A DNA stretch of 39,860 nt from Paracoccaceae bacterium (GTDB lineage Bacteria > Pseudomonadota > Alphaproteobacteria > Rhodobacterales > Rhodobacteraceae): positions 1 through 39,860 of the forward strand of contig JAABTV010000034.1 in assembly GCA_011389685.1 (NCBI GenBank). Direction: 5' to 3'. Both the position numbers and the translations under genes were made by a program. The notes below the pieces were generated by a model. The model did not search any database. It saw nothing but the letters and a program-made list of their open reading frames with translations, and was not told the DNA's origin. Of this stretch, positions 17,566 through 25,289 are shown piece after piece (positions within the stretch are counted from its first letter, which is position 1; the number at the start of each line of letters is the position of its first letter).

Positions 17566-18698
17566 ACATGGACCCTTTGAAATTGCCTTTCGATGCCGAT
17601 GCGATGCTTGCGGGCCTGCGCCCGTGGATCGAATGCGAAAGCCCGACCCATGATGCGGCAGCGGTCGACCGGATGATGGACCTTGCCGCCTACGACCTTG
17701 CCCAGATGGCCGAGATCGAGCGAATACCTGGCCGCATGGGATATGGTGGTTGTGTTCGGGCGCGTTTCCCGCATCCGAAAAAGGGCGAGCCGGGCATCCT
17801 GATCGTGGGCCACATGGACACAGTGCATCCGATCGGCACGCTGGAGACGCTGCCGTTCAAGCGCGAAGGCGATATCTGCTTTGGCCCCGGAATCATGGAC
17901 ATGAAGGGCGGCAATTACGCCAGTGTCGAGGCGATCCGCCAGCTCATCGCGGCGGGGATGCAGACGCCCTTGCCGGTAACGGTGCTCTTTACCCCCGACG
18001 AGGAGGTCGGGACGCCCTCGACCCGCGAGTTGATCGAGGCCGAGGCGGCGCGCAACAAATATGTGCTGGTGCCCGAACCCGCCCGCGACGATGGCGGCGC
18101 GGTGATCGGGCGCTATGCGATCGCGCGGTTCAACCTGCGCACGCGCGGCTTGCCCAGCCATGCGGGCGCGCGCTTGTCGGAAGGCAAATCCGCGATCGCC
18201 GCGATGGCGCGCAAGATCATCGAGATCGAAGCGATGACCGGGGACGACTGCACCTTTTCCGTGGGCGTGATCCATGCCGGGCAATGGGTCAACTGCGTGT
18301 CGTCGGTCTGCGACGCCGAAGCGCTCAGCATGGCCAAGACCCAAAGCGACCTCGATGACGGGGTGGCGCGGTTGATGGCCTTGGCGGGCGAGGAAAACGG
18401 CGTGTCGTTCGAAGTGACCCGTGGTGTCACGCGCCCGATCTGGGAGCCGGATCAGCCCGGCACCATGGCGATGTTCGAGATCGCCCGGGATCTAGCCCGG
18501 GACCTGGGTTTCGAATTGACGGGGACAAGCTCGGGCGGTGGATCGGATGGCAATTTCACCGGCTTCATGGGCATACCCACGCTCGACTCGCTGGGCGTGC
18601 GCGGCAAGGGGCTGCATACGCTGACCGAGCATATCGAAGTGGCTAGCCTCGCCGAGCGCGGGCGCCTTATCGCCGGAATGCTGATGCGCTTGAGCTGA
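17562..18698 (+). CDS. M20 family metallopeptidase (glutamate carboxypeptidase/ArgE-like)
   Basis: A 378-residue zinc exopeptidase or deacylase. The M20 pattern is complete: H84-x-D86 (VGHMDTVHP), D113 (GPGIMDMKGG), E147/E148 (TPDEEVG) and a C-terminal His in GKGLHTLTEH. It differs in type from the preceding M20D enzyme, so the operon carries two distinct hydrolases of the clan. The start lies in an ATGA overlap; a second ATG two codons later (17568) is possible. Last gene of the operon, ending 10 bases from the convergent lipoprotein gene. No terminator is seen. Confidence 0.94.
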   Translation: MNMDPLKLPFDADAMLAGLRPWIECESPTHDAAAVDRMMDLAAYDLAQMAEIERIPGRMGYGGCVRARFPHPKKGEPGILIVGHMDTVHPIGTLETLPFKREGDICFGPGIMDMKGGNYASVEAIRQLIAAGMQTPLPVTVLFTPDEEVGTPSTRELIEAEAARNKYVLVPEPARDDGGAVIGRYAIARFNLRTRGLPSHAGARLSEGKSAIAAMARKIIEIEAMTGDDCTFSVGVIHAGQWVNCVSSVCDAEALSMAKTQSDLDDGVARLMALAGEENGVSFEVTRGVTRPIWEPDQPGTMAMFEIARDLARDLGFELTGTSSGGGSDGNFTGFMGIPTLDSLGVRGKGLHTLTEHIEVASLAERGRLIAGMLMRLS

Positions 18699-18708
18699 AA
18701 TCGCGGCT

Positions 18709-19128
18709 TTACCGGCAGGTCCGTTCGGCCCTGTCGGTATACTCGCGATATGATGTCCAGAACCGCCGGTGGCTGTCGCGGTCGGATTGGCGAATGTCCT
18801 GTGCGCGATGCGGATCGCTGTAGAAGCTGACGGCGAGGCGCTGATCCGACCCCGAAAGCGTCTGGTCGGCGACGGCCTGGATGCAACCGCACAATTCGCG
18901 CGAACGCGCCCTGCGATCAGACGCGAGGCAAGCGCGTTGGATCGAACCCGTGGCAAATGGCTTTGCGACAGGGGCAGGGGTGAGCGAGGCGGACGGGCGG
19001 GCTGTGGCTTCGGGCGTGGCCGCCACCACGCGTGGCGGAGGGGCTGCCATTTCGCGCTTGGCCCGGTGATAGCCACCGGCGCATCCGGTCAGCGACAGGA
19101 TGAGGATCAGGGAAACGATGGGGCGCAT
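18709..19128 (-). CDS. Small putative lipoprotein, function unknown
   Basis: A 139-residue protein with a lipoprotein signal (MRPIVSLILILSLTGC, lipid-carrying C16), then a low-complexity Ala/Pro linker (about 27-60) and a C-terminal domain with four cysteines (67, 80, 82, 138) rich in Arg and Ser. Likely exported and anchored to a membrane. The ATG at 19128 is chosen because the signal begins there; the frame continues to 19185 without signal character. I do not recognise the domain. The cysteines could form two disulfides. Confidence 0.75.
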   Translation of the reverse strand: MRPIVSLILILSLTGCAGGYHRAKREMAAPPPRVVAATPEATARPSASLTPAPVAKPFATGSIQRACLASDRRARSRELCGCIQAVADQTLSGSDQRLAVSFYSDPHRAQDIRQSDRDSHRRFWTSYREYTDRAERTCR

Positions 19129-19361
19129 ATGCTCGGAGCCTCGTTGTTTTGTGCGGATCATGGTGGAAACGGGTGAGAAATTCAATCACCCGTGGTGCGA
19201 AATGATGCGGCAGTGGCGAGGGGCACTGCCGATGGCCTTTTCGCAGCTGCGGTGCGACGCGCCTGCGCAGGTATTTTCGGTCAGATGAAGACACCGGGTT
19301 GACTCGAATCGTCAAACCGGAGGAACCTGACTGAGCGATCAGTCAGTTTTCCGGGTGTGGA
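19129..19361. promoter_or_regulatory. Hairpin-rich divergent intergenic region
   Basis: Between the lipoprotein and TetR genes lie three stem-loops: ACGGGTGA with its complement (19169-19193, 8 pairs, 9-base loop), GGCAGTG with its complement (19209-19230, 7 pairs, 8-base loop) and CCGGGTTGAC/GTCAAACCGG (19294-19320, one mismatch, 7-base loop). The TetR operator follows. The first two could be part of the lipoprotein leader or a small RNA. No T tract follows any of them. Confidence 0.5.
19327..19346. promoter_or_regulatory. TetR-type operator
   Basis: A perfect 8-bp inverted repeat, CTGACTGA-GCGA-TCAGTCAG, of the TGACTGA/TCAGTCA kind bound by many TetR-family repressors. It lies 48 bases ahead of the chosen TetR start, so self-repression and control of the downstream TRAP operon are likely. 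Confidence 0.75.
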
Positions 19362-19394
19362 TTGGCACAGCATTTGAAACAGCAGGAGCGCGAT

Positions 19395-20024
19395 GTGCCA
19401 GGTGGGGTGCGGGCCGATGCGATCCTCGACGCGGCCGAGCTTGTCTTTGCCGGCTCCGGCTATGAGGGCGCGGCGCTGCGCGAGATCGCGGAGCGTGCGG
19501 GCGTGGCGCAGGGCCTGATTCATTATCACTTCGGCAACAAGGCGCGGCTGTTCGAGAAGATGGTGGCCCGGCGGTCGGGGCAGATCAACGCGGCCCGGGC
19601 CGAACGGTTGGCGCAACTGAGAGCCGAAGGCGCGCTGCGCCTCGAAGATATCGTCGAGGCGCTGTTCCGCCCGACCATCGAGACCGGGCTGGAACTGGCC
19701 GAGGATGGTGGCGGGTTCGCGCGCATTCTTGTGTCGATGGCGAATTCCAACGATCCGTTGGCACGGGAGATGACCGCGACCTATTACGACCCGATTGCGC
19801 ATGACTATATCGCCGCCTTGCAGGAGGCCGAGCCGGGCTTGGGCCGCGCCGATGCGGTCTGGGCCTACATGTTCGCGATTGGCGTGGGCATGACGATGAT
19901 GGCCAAGACCGGGCGGCCTGCGCGGCTCTCGAACGGGTTGTGCGATGATGGCGATGCAGATGCGATGCTGGCGCGGATCGTGCCTTTCATCTGCGGCGGC
20001 GTCCGGACGCTGGTGACAACATGA
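19395..20024 (+). CDS. TetR/AcrR family transcriptional regulator
   Basis: A 209-residue repressor. The N-terminal HTH is clear (ILDAAELVFAGSGYEGAALREIAERAGVAQGLIHYHFGNKARLFEKMV) and is followed by a helical ligand domain. The GTG at 19395 has AGGAG 6 bases ahead; an in-frame TTG at 19362 would add 11 residues (AQHLKQQERDV-type) but has no good ribosome site. It starts the operon: the TRAP binding-protein gene follows after 20 bases on the same strand. The ligand is probably the transported compound or its product. Confidence 0.92.
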   Translation: MPGGVRADAILDAAELVFAGSGYEGAALREIAERAGVAQGLIHYHFGNKARLFEKMVARRSGQINAARAERLAQLRAEGALRLEDIVEALFRPTIETGLELAEDGGGFARILVSMANSNDPLAREMTATYYDPIAHDYIAALQEAEPGLGRADAVWAYMFAIGVGMTMMAKTGRPARLSNGLCDDGDADAMLARIVPFICGGVRTLVTT

Positions 20025-20044
20025 AACCAAGGGGAGGAGAAACC

Positions 20045-21118
20045 ATGAAGAATTTCATTACGAGAAGCGCGGCGCTGGCCGCGTTGGTGCTGGGCGGGGC
20101 GGTCATCGCGCCGCAGGTCAAGGCCGAGGAGTTCAACGTGACCATTGTGGCCGGGCATCCACCGGTCTTTCGCTGGGTGAAACATGCCAGCCAGACCTTC
20201 ATCCCTGCGGTCGATGCCGCGCTTGAGGGCACCGGGCACAGCATCACCTGGTCGGAACAATATGGCGGGTCGCTGGCCAAGGTCGGCGACGAGCTTGAGG
20301 CGGTCGAGGCGGGGTTGGCCGAGGTGGGGCTGGTTTCGAGCCTCTTCGACCCGGCCAAGCTTAGCCCGCAGAACGTGACCTATTTCACCCCCTTCGTGTC
20401 GAGCGATTCCACTTTGGTCAGCGGTTGGATGGACGAGTTGCAGGCCACCAACGACGACATGCGCGCGGCGTGGGAGGAAAACGGGCTTGAATACCTCGGT
20501 GGCGGGATCGGCATCGACGACTACCTGTTGATGACGACCTTCCCGGTGGAGAGTATCGACGATCTTGACGGTCACAAGATCGCGGCACCCGGGCCGGCAG
20601 TCAATTGGCTCGAAGGGACCGGTGCTGTCGGAGTAAGCGGGAATCTCACGCTTTATTACAACGAAATCAAGACCGGTGTGTATGATGGTGTGATCGTCTT
20701 TGCCAGTGCCGCCCTGCCGGGCAAGCTGCACGAGGTGGCCCCCCACATCACCAAGGTGGGGTTCGGCGCGCAATATGCCGGCGGGCTGGCCGCGAACAAG
20801 GACTGGTATGACAACCTGCCCGAGGTGGTTCAGGACGCGCTCAAGGCCGGGGCTCGCGCCGATGCCGAAGCCTATCAGAAAGACCTCGACGCCTCGGTCA
20901 CGACGTTCCTTTCGATGATGGAGGATCAGGGTGCGACCATCACCGAGGTCGATCAGGCATTCCGCGAGCAATGGGCGGCAGGCATGAGCAACGTTGCACA
21001 GGAATGGGCCGCGCAGCTCGATGCCCAGGGCAAGAATGGCACGGCCGTGCTCAACGCCTACATGGACACGATGCGAGCAGCGGGGGCCGAGCCGGTACGC
21101 GACTGGGACCAGGAATAA
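20045..21118 (+). CDS. TRAP transporter substrate-binding protein (DctP family)
   Basis: A 357-residue periplasmic receptor of a TRAP carrier, which usually binds an organic acid through a conserved arginine. The signal peptide is cut probably after A27 (VKA/E). The sequence has the DctP pattern of paired lobes, with segments such as LDGHKIAAPGP (about 175-185) and YNEIKTGVYDGVI (about 206-218). The start ATG follows AGGGGAGGAG. An upstream in-frame ATG at 20021 overlaps the TetR stop and would add eight residues. A hairpin lies directly after the gene. Confidence 0.95.
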   Translation: MKNFITRSAALAALVLGGAVIAPQVKAEEFNVTIVAGHPPVFRWVKHASQTFIPAVDAALEGTGHSITWSEQYGGSLAKVGDELEAVEAGLAEVGLVSSLFDPAKLSPQNVTYFTPFVSSDSTLVSGWMDELQATNDDMRAAWEENGLEYLGGGIGIDDYLLMTTFPVESIDDLDGHKIAAPGPAVNWLEGTGAVGVSGNLTLYYNEIKTGVYDGVIVFASAALPGKLHEVAPHITKVGFGAQYAGGLAANKDWYDNLPEVVQDALKAGARADAEAYQKDLDASVTTFLSMMEDQGATITEVDQAFREQWAAGMSNVAQEWAAQLDAQGKNGTAVLNAYMDTMRAAGAEPVRDWDQE

Positions 21119-21129
21119 CAGGGACCCCA

Positions 21130-21156
21130 CCCGGCCCCGGCGGTTTCGGGGTCGGG
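21130..21156 (+). promoter_or_regulatory. Intercistronic hairpin after TRAP receptor gene
   Basis: A 10-pair stem (CCCGGCCCCG with CGGGGTCGGG, one G-U pair) with a 7-base loop, starting 11 bases after the receptor stop and ending 19 bases before the small permease. No T tract. Likely stabilises or separates the receptor message. Confidence 0.65.
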
Positions 21157-21175
21157 AGAGGCCGGAGCAGTGGTC

Positions 21176-21742
21176 ATGGCGGAGCCGATGAAAGACAAGG
21201 ATGCGACCGGGGAGTTGCCCGGCTGGTTCGAGGCTATCCGACGGGGAGTCGATCTTGTCACCGGTGCGCTCAACGTGGCGGGGACGGTCCTGATCCTTGG
21301 GTTGATGATTCTGGTCAATGCCGATGTGATCGGACGCGGGGCCTTCAACGCGCCGATCGCGGGCGTGCCGGAAATGGTGTCGATGTCGATCGTTGCGATC
21401 GTGTTTCTCCAGGTGGCGCAGACCTTTCGACAGGGGAGGCTGACGCGCACTGACATCCTTTTGGGTTGGGTCGGACGGCACAGCCCGCGCGCGCGGCAGG
21501 CGGTCGAGATGATCTTTTCCCTCGCCGCGATCCTTCTGGTCTGGCAAATCATCACAGCCTCATGGCCGCTTTTCGAGCGGGCCTGGACCCGGGGCACCTA
21601 TGAGGGCACGATCGGTGCCTTCACCGCGCCGATCTGGCCGGTGAAGCTCATCATCCTCGTAGGGTGCGGGGCGCTTCTGGTGCAACTGGCGTTGCATGGG
21701 CTGGCGGCGTTCCTGCACCTGATGCGGGGGGCGCGGGCATGA
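21176..21742 (+). CDS. TRAP transporter small permease (DctQ family)
   Basis: A 188-residue inner-membrane protein with four hydrophobic segments (about 29-50, 60-80, 99-120 and 145-170). It helps the large permease and receptor work together. The ATG at 21176 has GGAG 8 bases ahead; a GTG at 21170 in the same frame is less likely. The stop overlaps the large-permease start (ATGA). Confidence 0.92.
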   Translation: MAEPMKDKDATGELPGWFEAIRRGVDLVTGALNVAGTVLILGLMILVNADVIGRGAFNAPIAGVPEMVSMSIVAIVFLQVAQTFRQGRLTRTDILLGWVGRHSPRARQAVEMIFSLAAILLVWQIITASWPLFERAWTRGTYEGTIGAFTAPIWPVKLIILVGCGALLVQLALHGLAAFLHLMRGARA

Positions 21743-23049
21743 CGCCATTCGAGATCGGCCTCACCAGTTTCGGCGCCATGGTGGTGATGATCTATGCCGG
21801 TTTCTGGGTGCCCTTCGCCCTGATGCTGTGTTCCTATCTCGGTGTCTGGGCCATCAAGGGTTCGCCGCTTCTGGCCGGCAAGCTGCTGGCGCTGGCGGCG
21901 AGCGAGACAATTTCCTCTTATTTCTTCGGCGTGGTGCCGCTGTTCGTGCTGATGGGATACGTGGTCAGCGTGACCGGCATGGGGCGCGACGCGTTCGACG
22001 TGGCCAACCACCTGTTCCGGCGTCTAAGGGGAGGGCTGGGTATCGGCACGGTGGGAGCGAACGCGATCTTTGCCGCCATTACCGGCATTTCCATCGCCAG
22101 CGCCGCCGTTTTCACCCGCATCGCCGTGCCCGAGATGATCCGCCATGGCTATGCCAAGCGCTTCGCGGTCGGTGTCGTGGCGGGGTCGAGCGTTTTGGGC
22201 ATGCTCATCCCGCCGTCGCTCTTGCTCATCCTCTACGGTCTTCTGACCGAACAATCGGTGGGCGATCTTTTCATCGCCGGTATCCTGCCGGGCATATTGC
22301 TGGCGCTGGCCTTCGGCGTGGGCATCTGGATGACCGCCGTCCTGTGGCCCGCGCGGCTGGGGCCCGGCGTGGCGGCAGGCCGGATCGAGAGCGACCTTGG
22401 CCCGAGTGATCTGGTCGCCAAAGGGCTGCCTATTGCGACGCTGATAGGGCTGGTGCTGGGCGGCATCTATGGCGGATTCTTCACCCCGATCGAGGCGGGC
22501 GCCGTGGGCGCGGGTGGGGCGATCCTGATCGGCGTCCTGCGGCGGCAATTGTCGTGGCGCGATTTCTGGCAGGTGCTGACCGATACAGGGCTGGTCACGG
22601 CTTCGATCTCGTTCCTGATCATCGCGGCGCAGATGTATTCGCGCATGCTGGCGCTTTCGGGTGTGCCGATGGAGTTCGGCGCATTCGTGGCCGGGGCCGA
22701 TATCGGCTTTTGGGGTGTAATACTGGCTTATATCGCGCTGGTGATCGTGATGGGGGCGGTGCTTGACAGTTCGTCCATCATGCTGATCCTCGTGCCCCTG
22801 ATGATGCCGGTGCTCTCGGGAATGGGGGTTGATCTGATCTGGTTCGGGATCGTCACGGTGATCGCGGTCGAGGTGGGGCTTTTGACCCCGCCCTTCGGCA
22901 TATCCGTTTTCGTGATCAAGTCGGCGCTCGACGATCCCGACATCACGCTGGGCGACATTTTCATCGGCGCTGCGCCTTTCGCGCTGATGATGCTGGTCGT
23001 CCTTGCCCTCGTTCTTGCGTTTCCGGTGCTTGCCACCGGGTTAATCTGA
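21739..23049 (+). CDS. TRAP transporter large permease (DctM family)
   Basis: A 436-residue ion-driven transport subunit with about twelve membrane segments. Family landmarks are ISIASAAVFTRI near 117-130, the GMLIPPSLLLILYG segment near 154-168 and the VLDSSSIMLILVPLMMPV segment near 340-358. The start is the ATG in the ATGA overlap with the small permease. The next gene follows after 17 bases. Confidence 0.95.
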   Translation: MTPFEIGLTSFGAMVVMIYAGFWVPFALMLCSYLGVWAIKGSPLLAGKLLALAASETISSYFFGVVPLFVLMGYVVSVTGMGRDAFDVANHLFRRLRGGLGIGTVGANAIFAAITGISIASAAVFTRIAVPEMIRHGYAKRFAVGVVAGSSVLGMLIPPSLLLILYGLLTEQSVGDLFIAGILPGILLALAFGVGIWMTAVLWPARLGPGVAAGRIESDLGPSDLVAKGLPIATLIGLVLGGIYGGFFTPIEAGAVGAGGAILIGVLRRQLSWRDFWQVLTDTGLVTASISFLIIAAQMYSRMLALSGVPMEFGAFVAGADIGFWGVILAYIALVIVMGAVLDSSSIMLILVPLMMPVLSGMGVDLIWFGIVTVIAVEVGLLTPPFGISVFVIKSALDDPDITLGDIFIGAAPFALMMLVVLALVLAFPVLATGLI

Positions 23050-23066
23050 CCTGAAAGGAGCCGACC

Positions 23067-23843
23067 ATGGCCAGACGTTTTGTTGATATCTCGGTGCCGC
23101 TCGAAACCGGGATCGTGTCGGACCCGCCGATCATGCTGCCCGAGATCGAATACATGACCCACGATCAGACCGCCGAGCAGGTGATGGCGTTCTTTCCGGG
23201 ACTCAAGCGCGAGGATCTGCCCGGCGGCGAGGGCTGGGCGGTCGAGCGGCTGAGCATCGCAACCCATAACGGCACCCATCTCGATGCGCCCTACCACCAC
23301 CATTCCACCATGAATAACGGCCAACGCGCGATCACTATCGACGAGGTGCCGCTGGAATGGTGTCTCAACCCGGGGGTCAAGCTCGATTTCCGGCACATGG
23401 AGGATGGCTATATCGTGACACCCCGGGAGGTGGAGGACGAGTTGAAACGCATTGGCCATGATCTGCAACCGCTCGATATCGTCGTGGTCAACACTTCCGC
23501 AGGCGCGCATTACGGGCAACCCGATTACCTGATGAAGGGTTGCGGTATGGGGCGCGATGCGACGATGTATCTCCTGGAGCGCGGCGTCCGGGTGACGGGC
23601 ACCGATGCCTGGAGCTGGGACGCGCCCTTTGCACTGACCGCGCAGGAATATGCCAAGACCCACGATCCAGGCATCATCTGGGAGGGCCACCGCGCCAGCA
23701 TGGAGATCGGCTATTGCCACATGGAGAAACTGTCGAATCTCGATAGCCTTCCGGGCGACGGGTTCGAGATTTCCTGCTTTCCCTACAAGATCAAGGGCGC
23801 CAGCGCCGGGTTCACCCGCGCCGTCGCCATTTTCGAGGAGTAA
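23067..23843 (+). CDS. Cyclase family protein (kynurenine formamidase/isatin hydrolase-like)
   Basis: A 258-residue metal-dependent hydrolase of the cyclase family, which opens cyclic amides or cuts formamides (kynurenine formamidase and isatin hydrolase are the known members). The metal motif H67-N-G-T-H71-x-D73-x-P75-x-H77 is intact and is followed by the usual GTDAWSWD segment near 178-185. Start ATG 23067 is preceded by AAAGGAG. It lies 17 bases after the TRAP permease and 3 bases before the FAH-family gene, so it probably acts on the imported compound. The actual substrate is unknown. Confidence 0.93.
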   Translation: MARRFVDISVPLETGIVSDPPIMLPEIEYMTHDQTAEQVMAFFPGLKREDLPGGEGWAVERLSIATHNGTHLDAPYHHHSTMNNGQRAITIDEVPLEWCLNPGVKLDFRHMEDGYIVTPREVEDELKRIGHDLQPLDIVVVNTSAGAHYGQPDYLMKGCGMGRDATMYLLERGVRVTGTDAWSWDAPFALTAQEYAKTHDPGIIWEGHRASMEIGYCHMEKLSNLDSLPGDGFEISCFPYKIKGASAGFTRAVAIFEE

Positions 23844-23846
23844 GCC

Positions 23847-24764
23847 ATGCGTCTGGGCACGGTATTTCACGACGGCCGCGTCAAGGTGGTGTCGCCGCTG
23901 GAGGACGACAGGCTGCTCGATCTCGACCGCGCGGCGGAAATGGCTCGATACGAGACCGACACGTTCCGCAACATGCAATCGGTGATCGAAGAGGGCGATT
24001 ACGGGATCGAACAGGCCGATCACCTAATGCGCCGCGCCAACCGGCGCGCGATGATCCCGGCGGGCGAGGTGACGTTCCTGCCGCCGCTCATGCCCGTCCA
24101 ATATCGCGATTGCCTTGTCTTCGAGGACCACCTCTTCAACTGCCTCAAGGCCTTTGGCCAGGACGACCCGCAACTGCCCCCCGTGTGGTATGAACAGCCA
24201 ATCTATTACAAGGGCAACCGGATGAGCTTCATCGGCCACGGCACGGACGTGATCTGGCCCAACTACGCCGAGTTTCTGGATGTCGAGCTGGAACTTGCCA
24301 TCGTGATCGGCAAACAGGGCAAGGATATCGCGCCCGAACAGGCGGCGGATCACATCTTCGGCTACACGATCCTCAACGACGTCTCGGCCCGCGACGTCCA
24401 GATGCGCGAGATGCCGGGACAACTGGGTCCTGCCAAGGGCAAGGATTTCGATACCGGCAATATCCTCGGCCCCTGGATCCTGACTGCAGACGAGGTGGCG
24501 CATCCGGTCGCGCTCAACATGGAATTGCGGGTCAACGGCGCGCGATGGGGTGGCGGGAACTCATCGTCGATGCAGCATGATTTTGGCGCAATCCTCGCCC
24601 ATATATCCGCATCCGAAACGCTCTGGCCCGGTGAGGTAATCGGCTCGGGCACGGTCGGCACCGGCTGTGGTCTCGAACTGGGCATGCAACTGGCCCCGGG
24701 CGACGTGTTCGAACTCGAAATCGAGAAAATCGGAACCCTGCGCAACAGGATCGTGACACCATGA
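23847..24764 (+). CDS. Fumarylacetoacetate hydrolase family protein
   Basis: A 305-residue enzyme of the FAH superfamily, which splits or hydrates beta-keto or 2-keto acids using a divalent metal. The metal residues E147 and E149 (DVELELAIVIG) and D178 (NDVSARD) are present, and the fold spans about residues 85-300. The stop overlaps the next gene start (ATGA at 24761). In aromatic breakdown, members cleave the ring-opened product; here it may follow the cyclase-family enzyme. Which of hydrolase, hydratase, decarboxylase or isomerase it is cannot be told. Confidence 0.93.
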   Translation: MRLGTVFHDGRVKVVSPLEDDRLLDLDRAAEMARYETDTFRNMQSVIEEGDYGIEQADHLMRRANRRAMIPAGEVTFLPPLMPVQYRDCLVFEDHLFNCLKAFGQDDPQLPPVWYEQPIYYKGNRMSFIGHGTDVIWPNYAEFLDVELELAIVIGKQGKDIAPEQAADHIFGYTILNDVSARDVQMREMPGQLGPAKGKDFDTGNILGPWILTADEVAHPVALNMELRVNGARWGGGNSSSMQHDFGAILAHISASETLWPGEVIGSGTVGTGCGLELGMQLAPGDVFELEIEKIGTLRNRIVTP

Positions 24765-25174
24765 GCCCCAATCTCGACACTGCCCCCGACCGCGCCGTTG
24801 GCCGCATGCGCAACGAGATGGACGTGCGCATGGTGCAGCCGATGCAGGAGCGTTTCGACATGGCCACCGACGAAGGTGCCTTTCACGGCGGCGAGGCCAC
24901 CGCGCCGCCGCCGCTGGCCCATTTCGGCACCGCTCTGACCGGCTGCATAATGACCCAGATCCGCGCCTTTGCGCGCCGCATGGGCGTGACCCTCACCGGG
25001 CTTGAGGTCGAGGCTCGGATCGAATGGGATTGGGCGCGCAAGGATCGGGTCTATGAAACCGCGCCGCGCAGTTTTGCTATCGACGTCGCGATCCAGAGCG
25101 ACGATCCGCCGGAGGCGGTTGAGGCACTGATCCGGGCGGCGAAGAAGGGGTGTTTTTTCGAACAGACACTGTGA
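24761..25174 (+). CDS. OsmC-like family protein
   Basis: A 137-residue protein with the OsmC/Ohr pattern: a cysteine in the central helix (C62 in ALTGCIMTQIRAF) and a second near the C-terminus (C131 in KKGCFFEQTL, the place of the CPVSNTL motif). OsmC proteins reduce organic peroxides with such a pair; others of this fold have unrelated roles. It is the last gene of the TetR-TRAP operon, overlapping the FAH gene by ATGA. Its role may be protection from, or handling of, a reactive intermediate; this is inference. Confidence 0.82.
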   Translation: MSPNLDTAPDRAVGRMRNEMDVRMVQPMQERFDMATDEGAFHGGEATAPPPLAHFGTALTGCIMTQIRAFARRMGVTLTGLEVEARIEWDWARKDRVYETAPRSFAIDVAIQSDDPPEAVEALIRAAKKGCFFEQTL

Positions 25175-25289
25175 CAGGCCAACCGAATCACGCATCGGAT
25201 GAAACAGGGCGACAACTGGGTGTCGGTGGATTGACATCGGGCGCGGCGACTCTGCGACATGGGCCTTTCGGACAAGCCGCTTGGATCGA

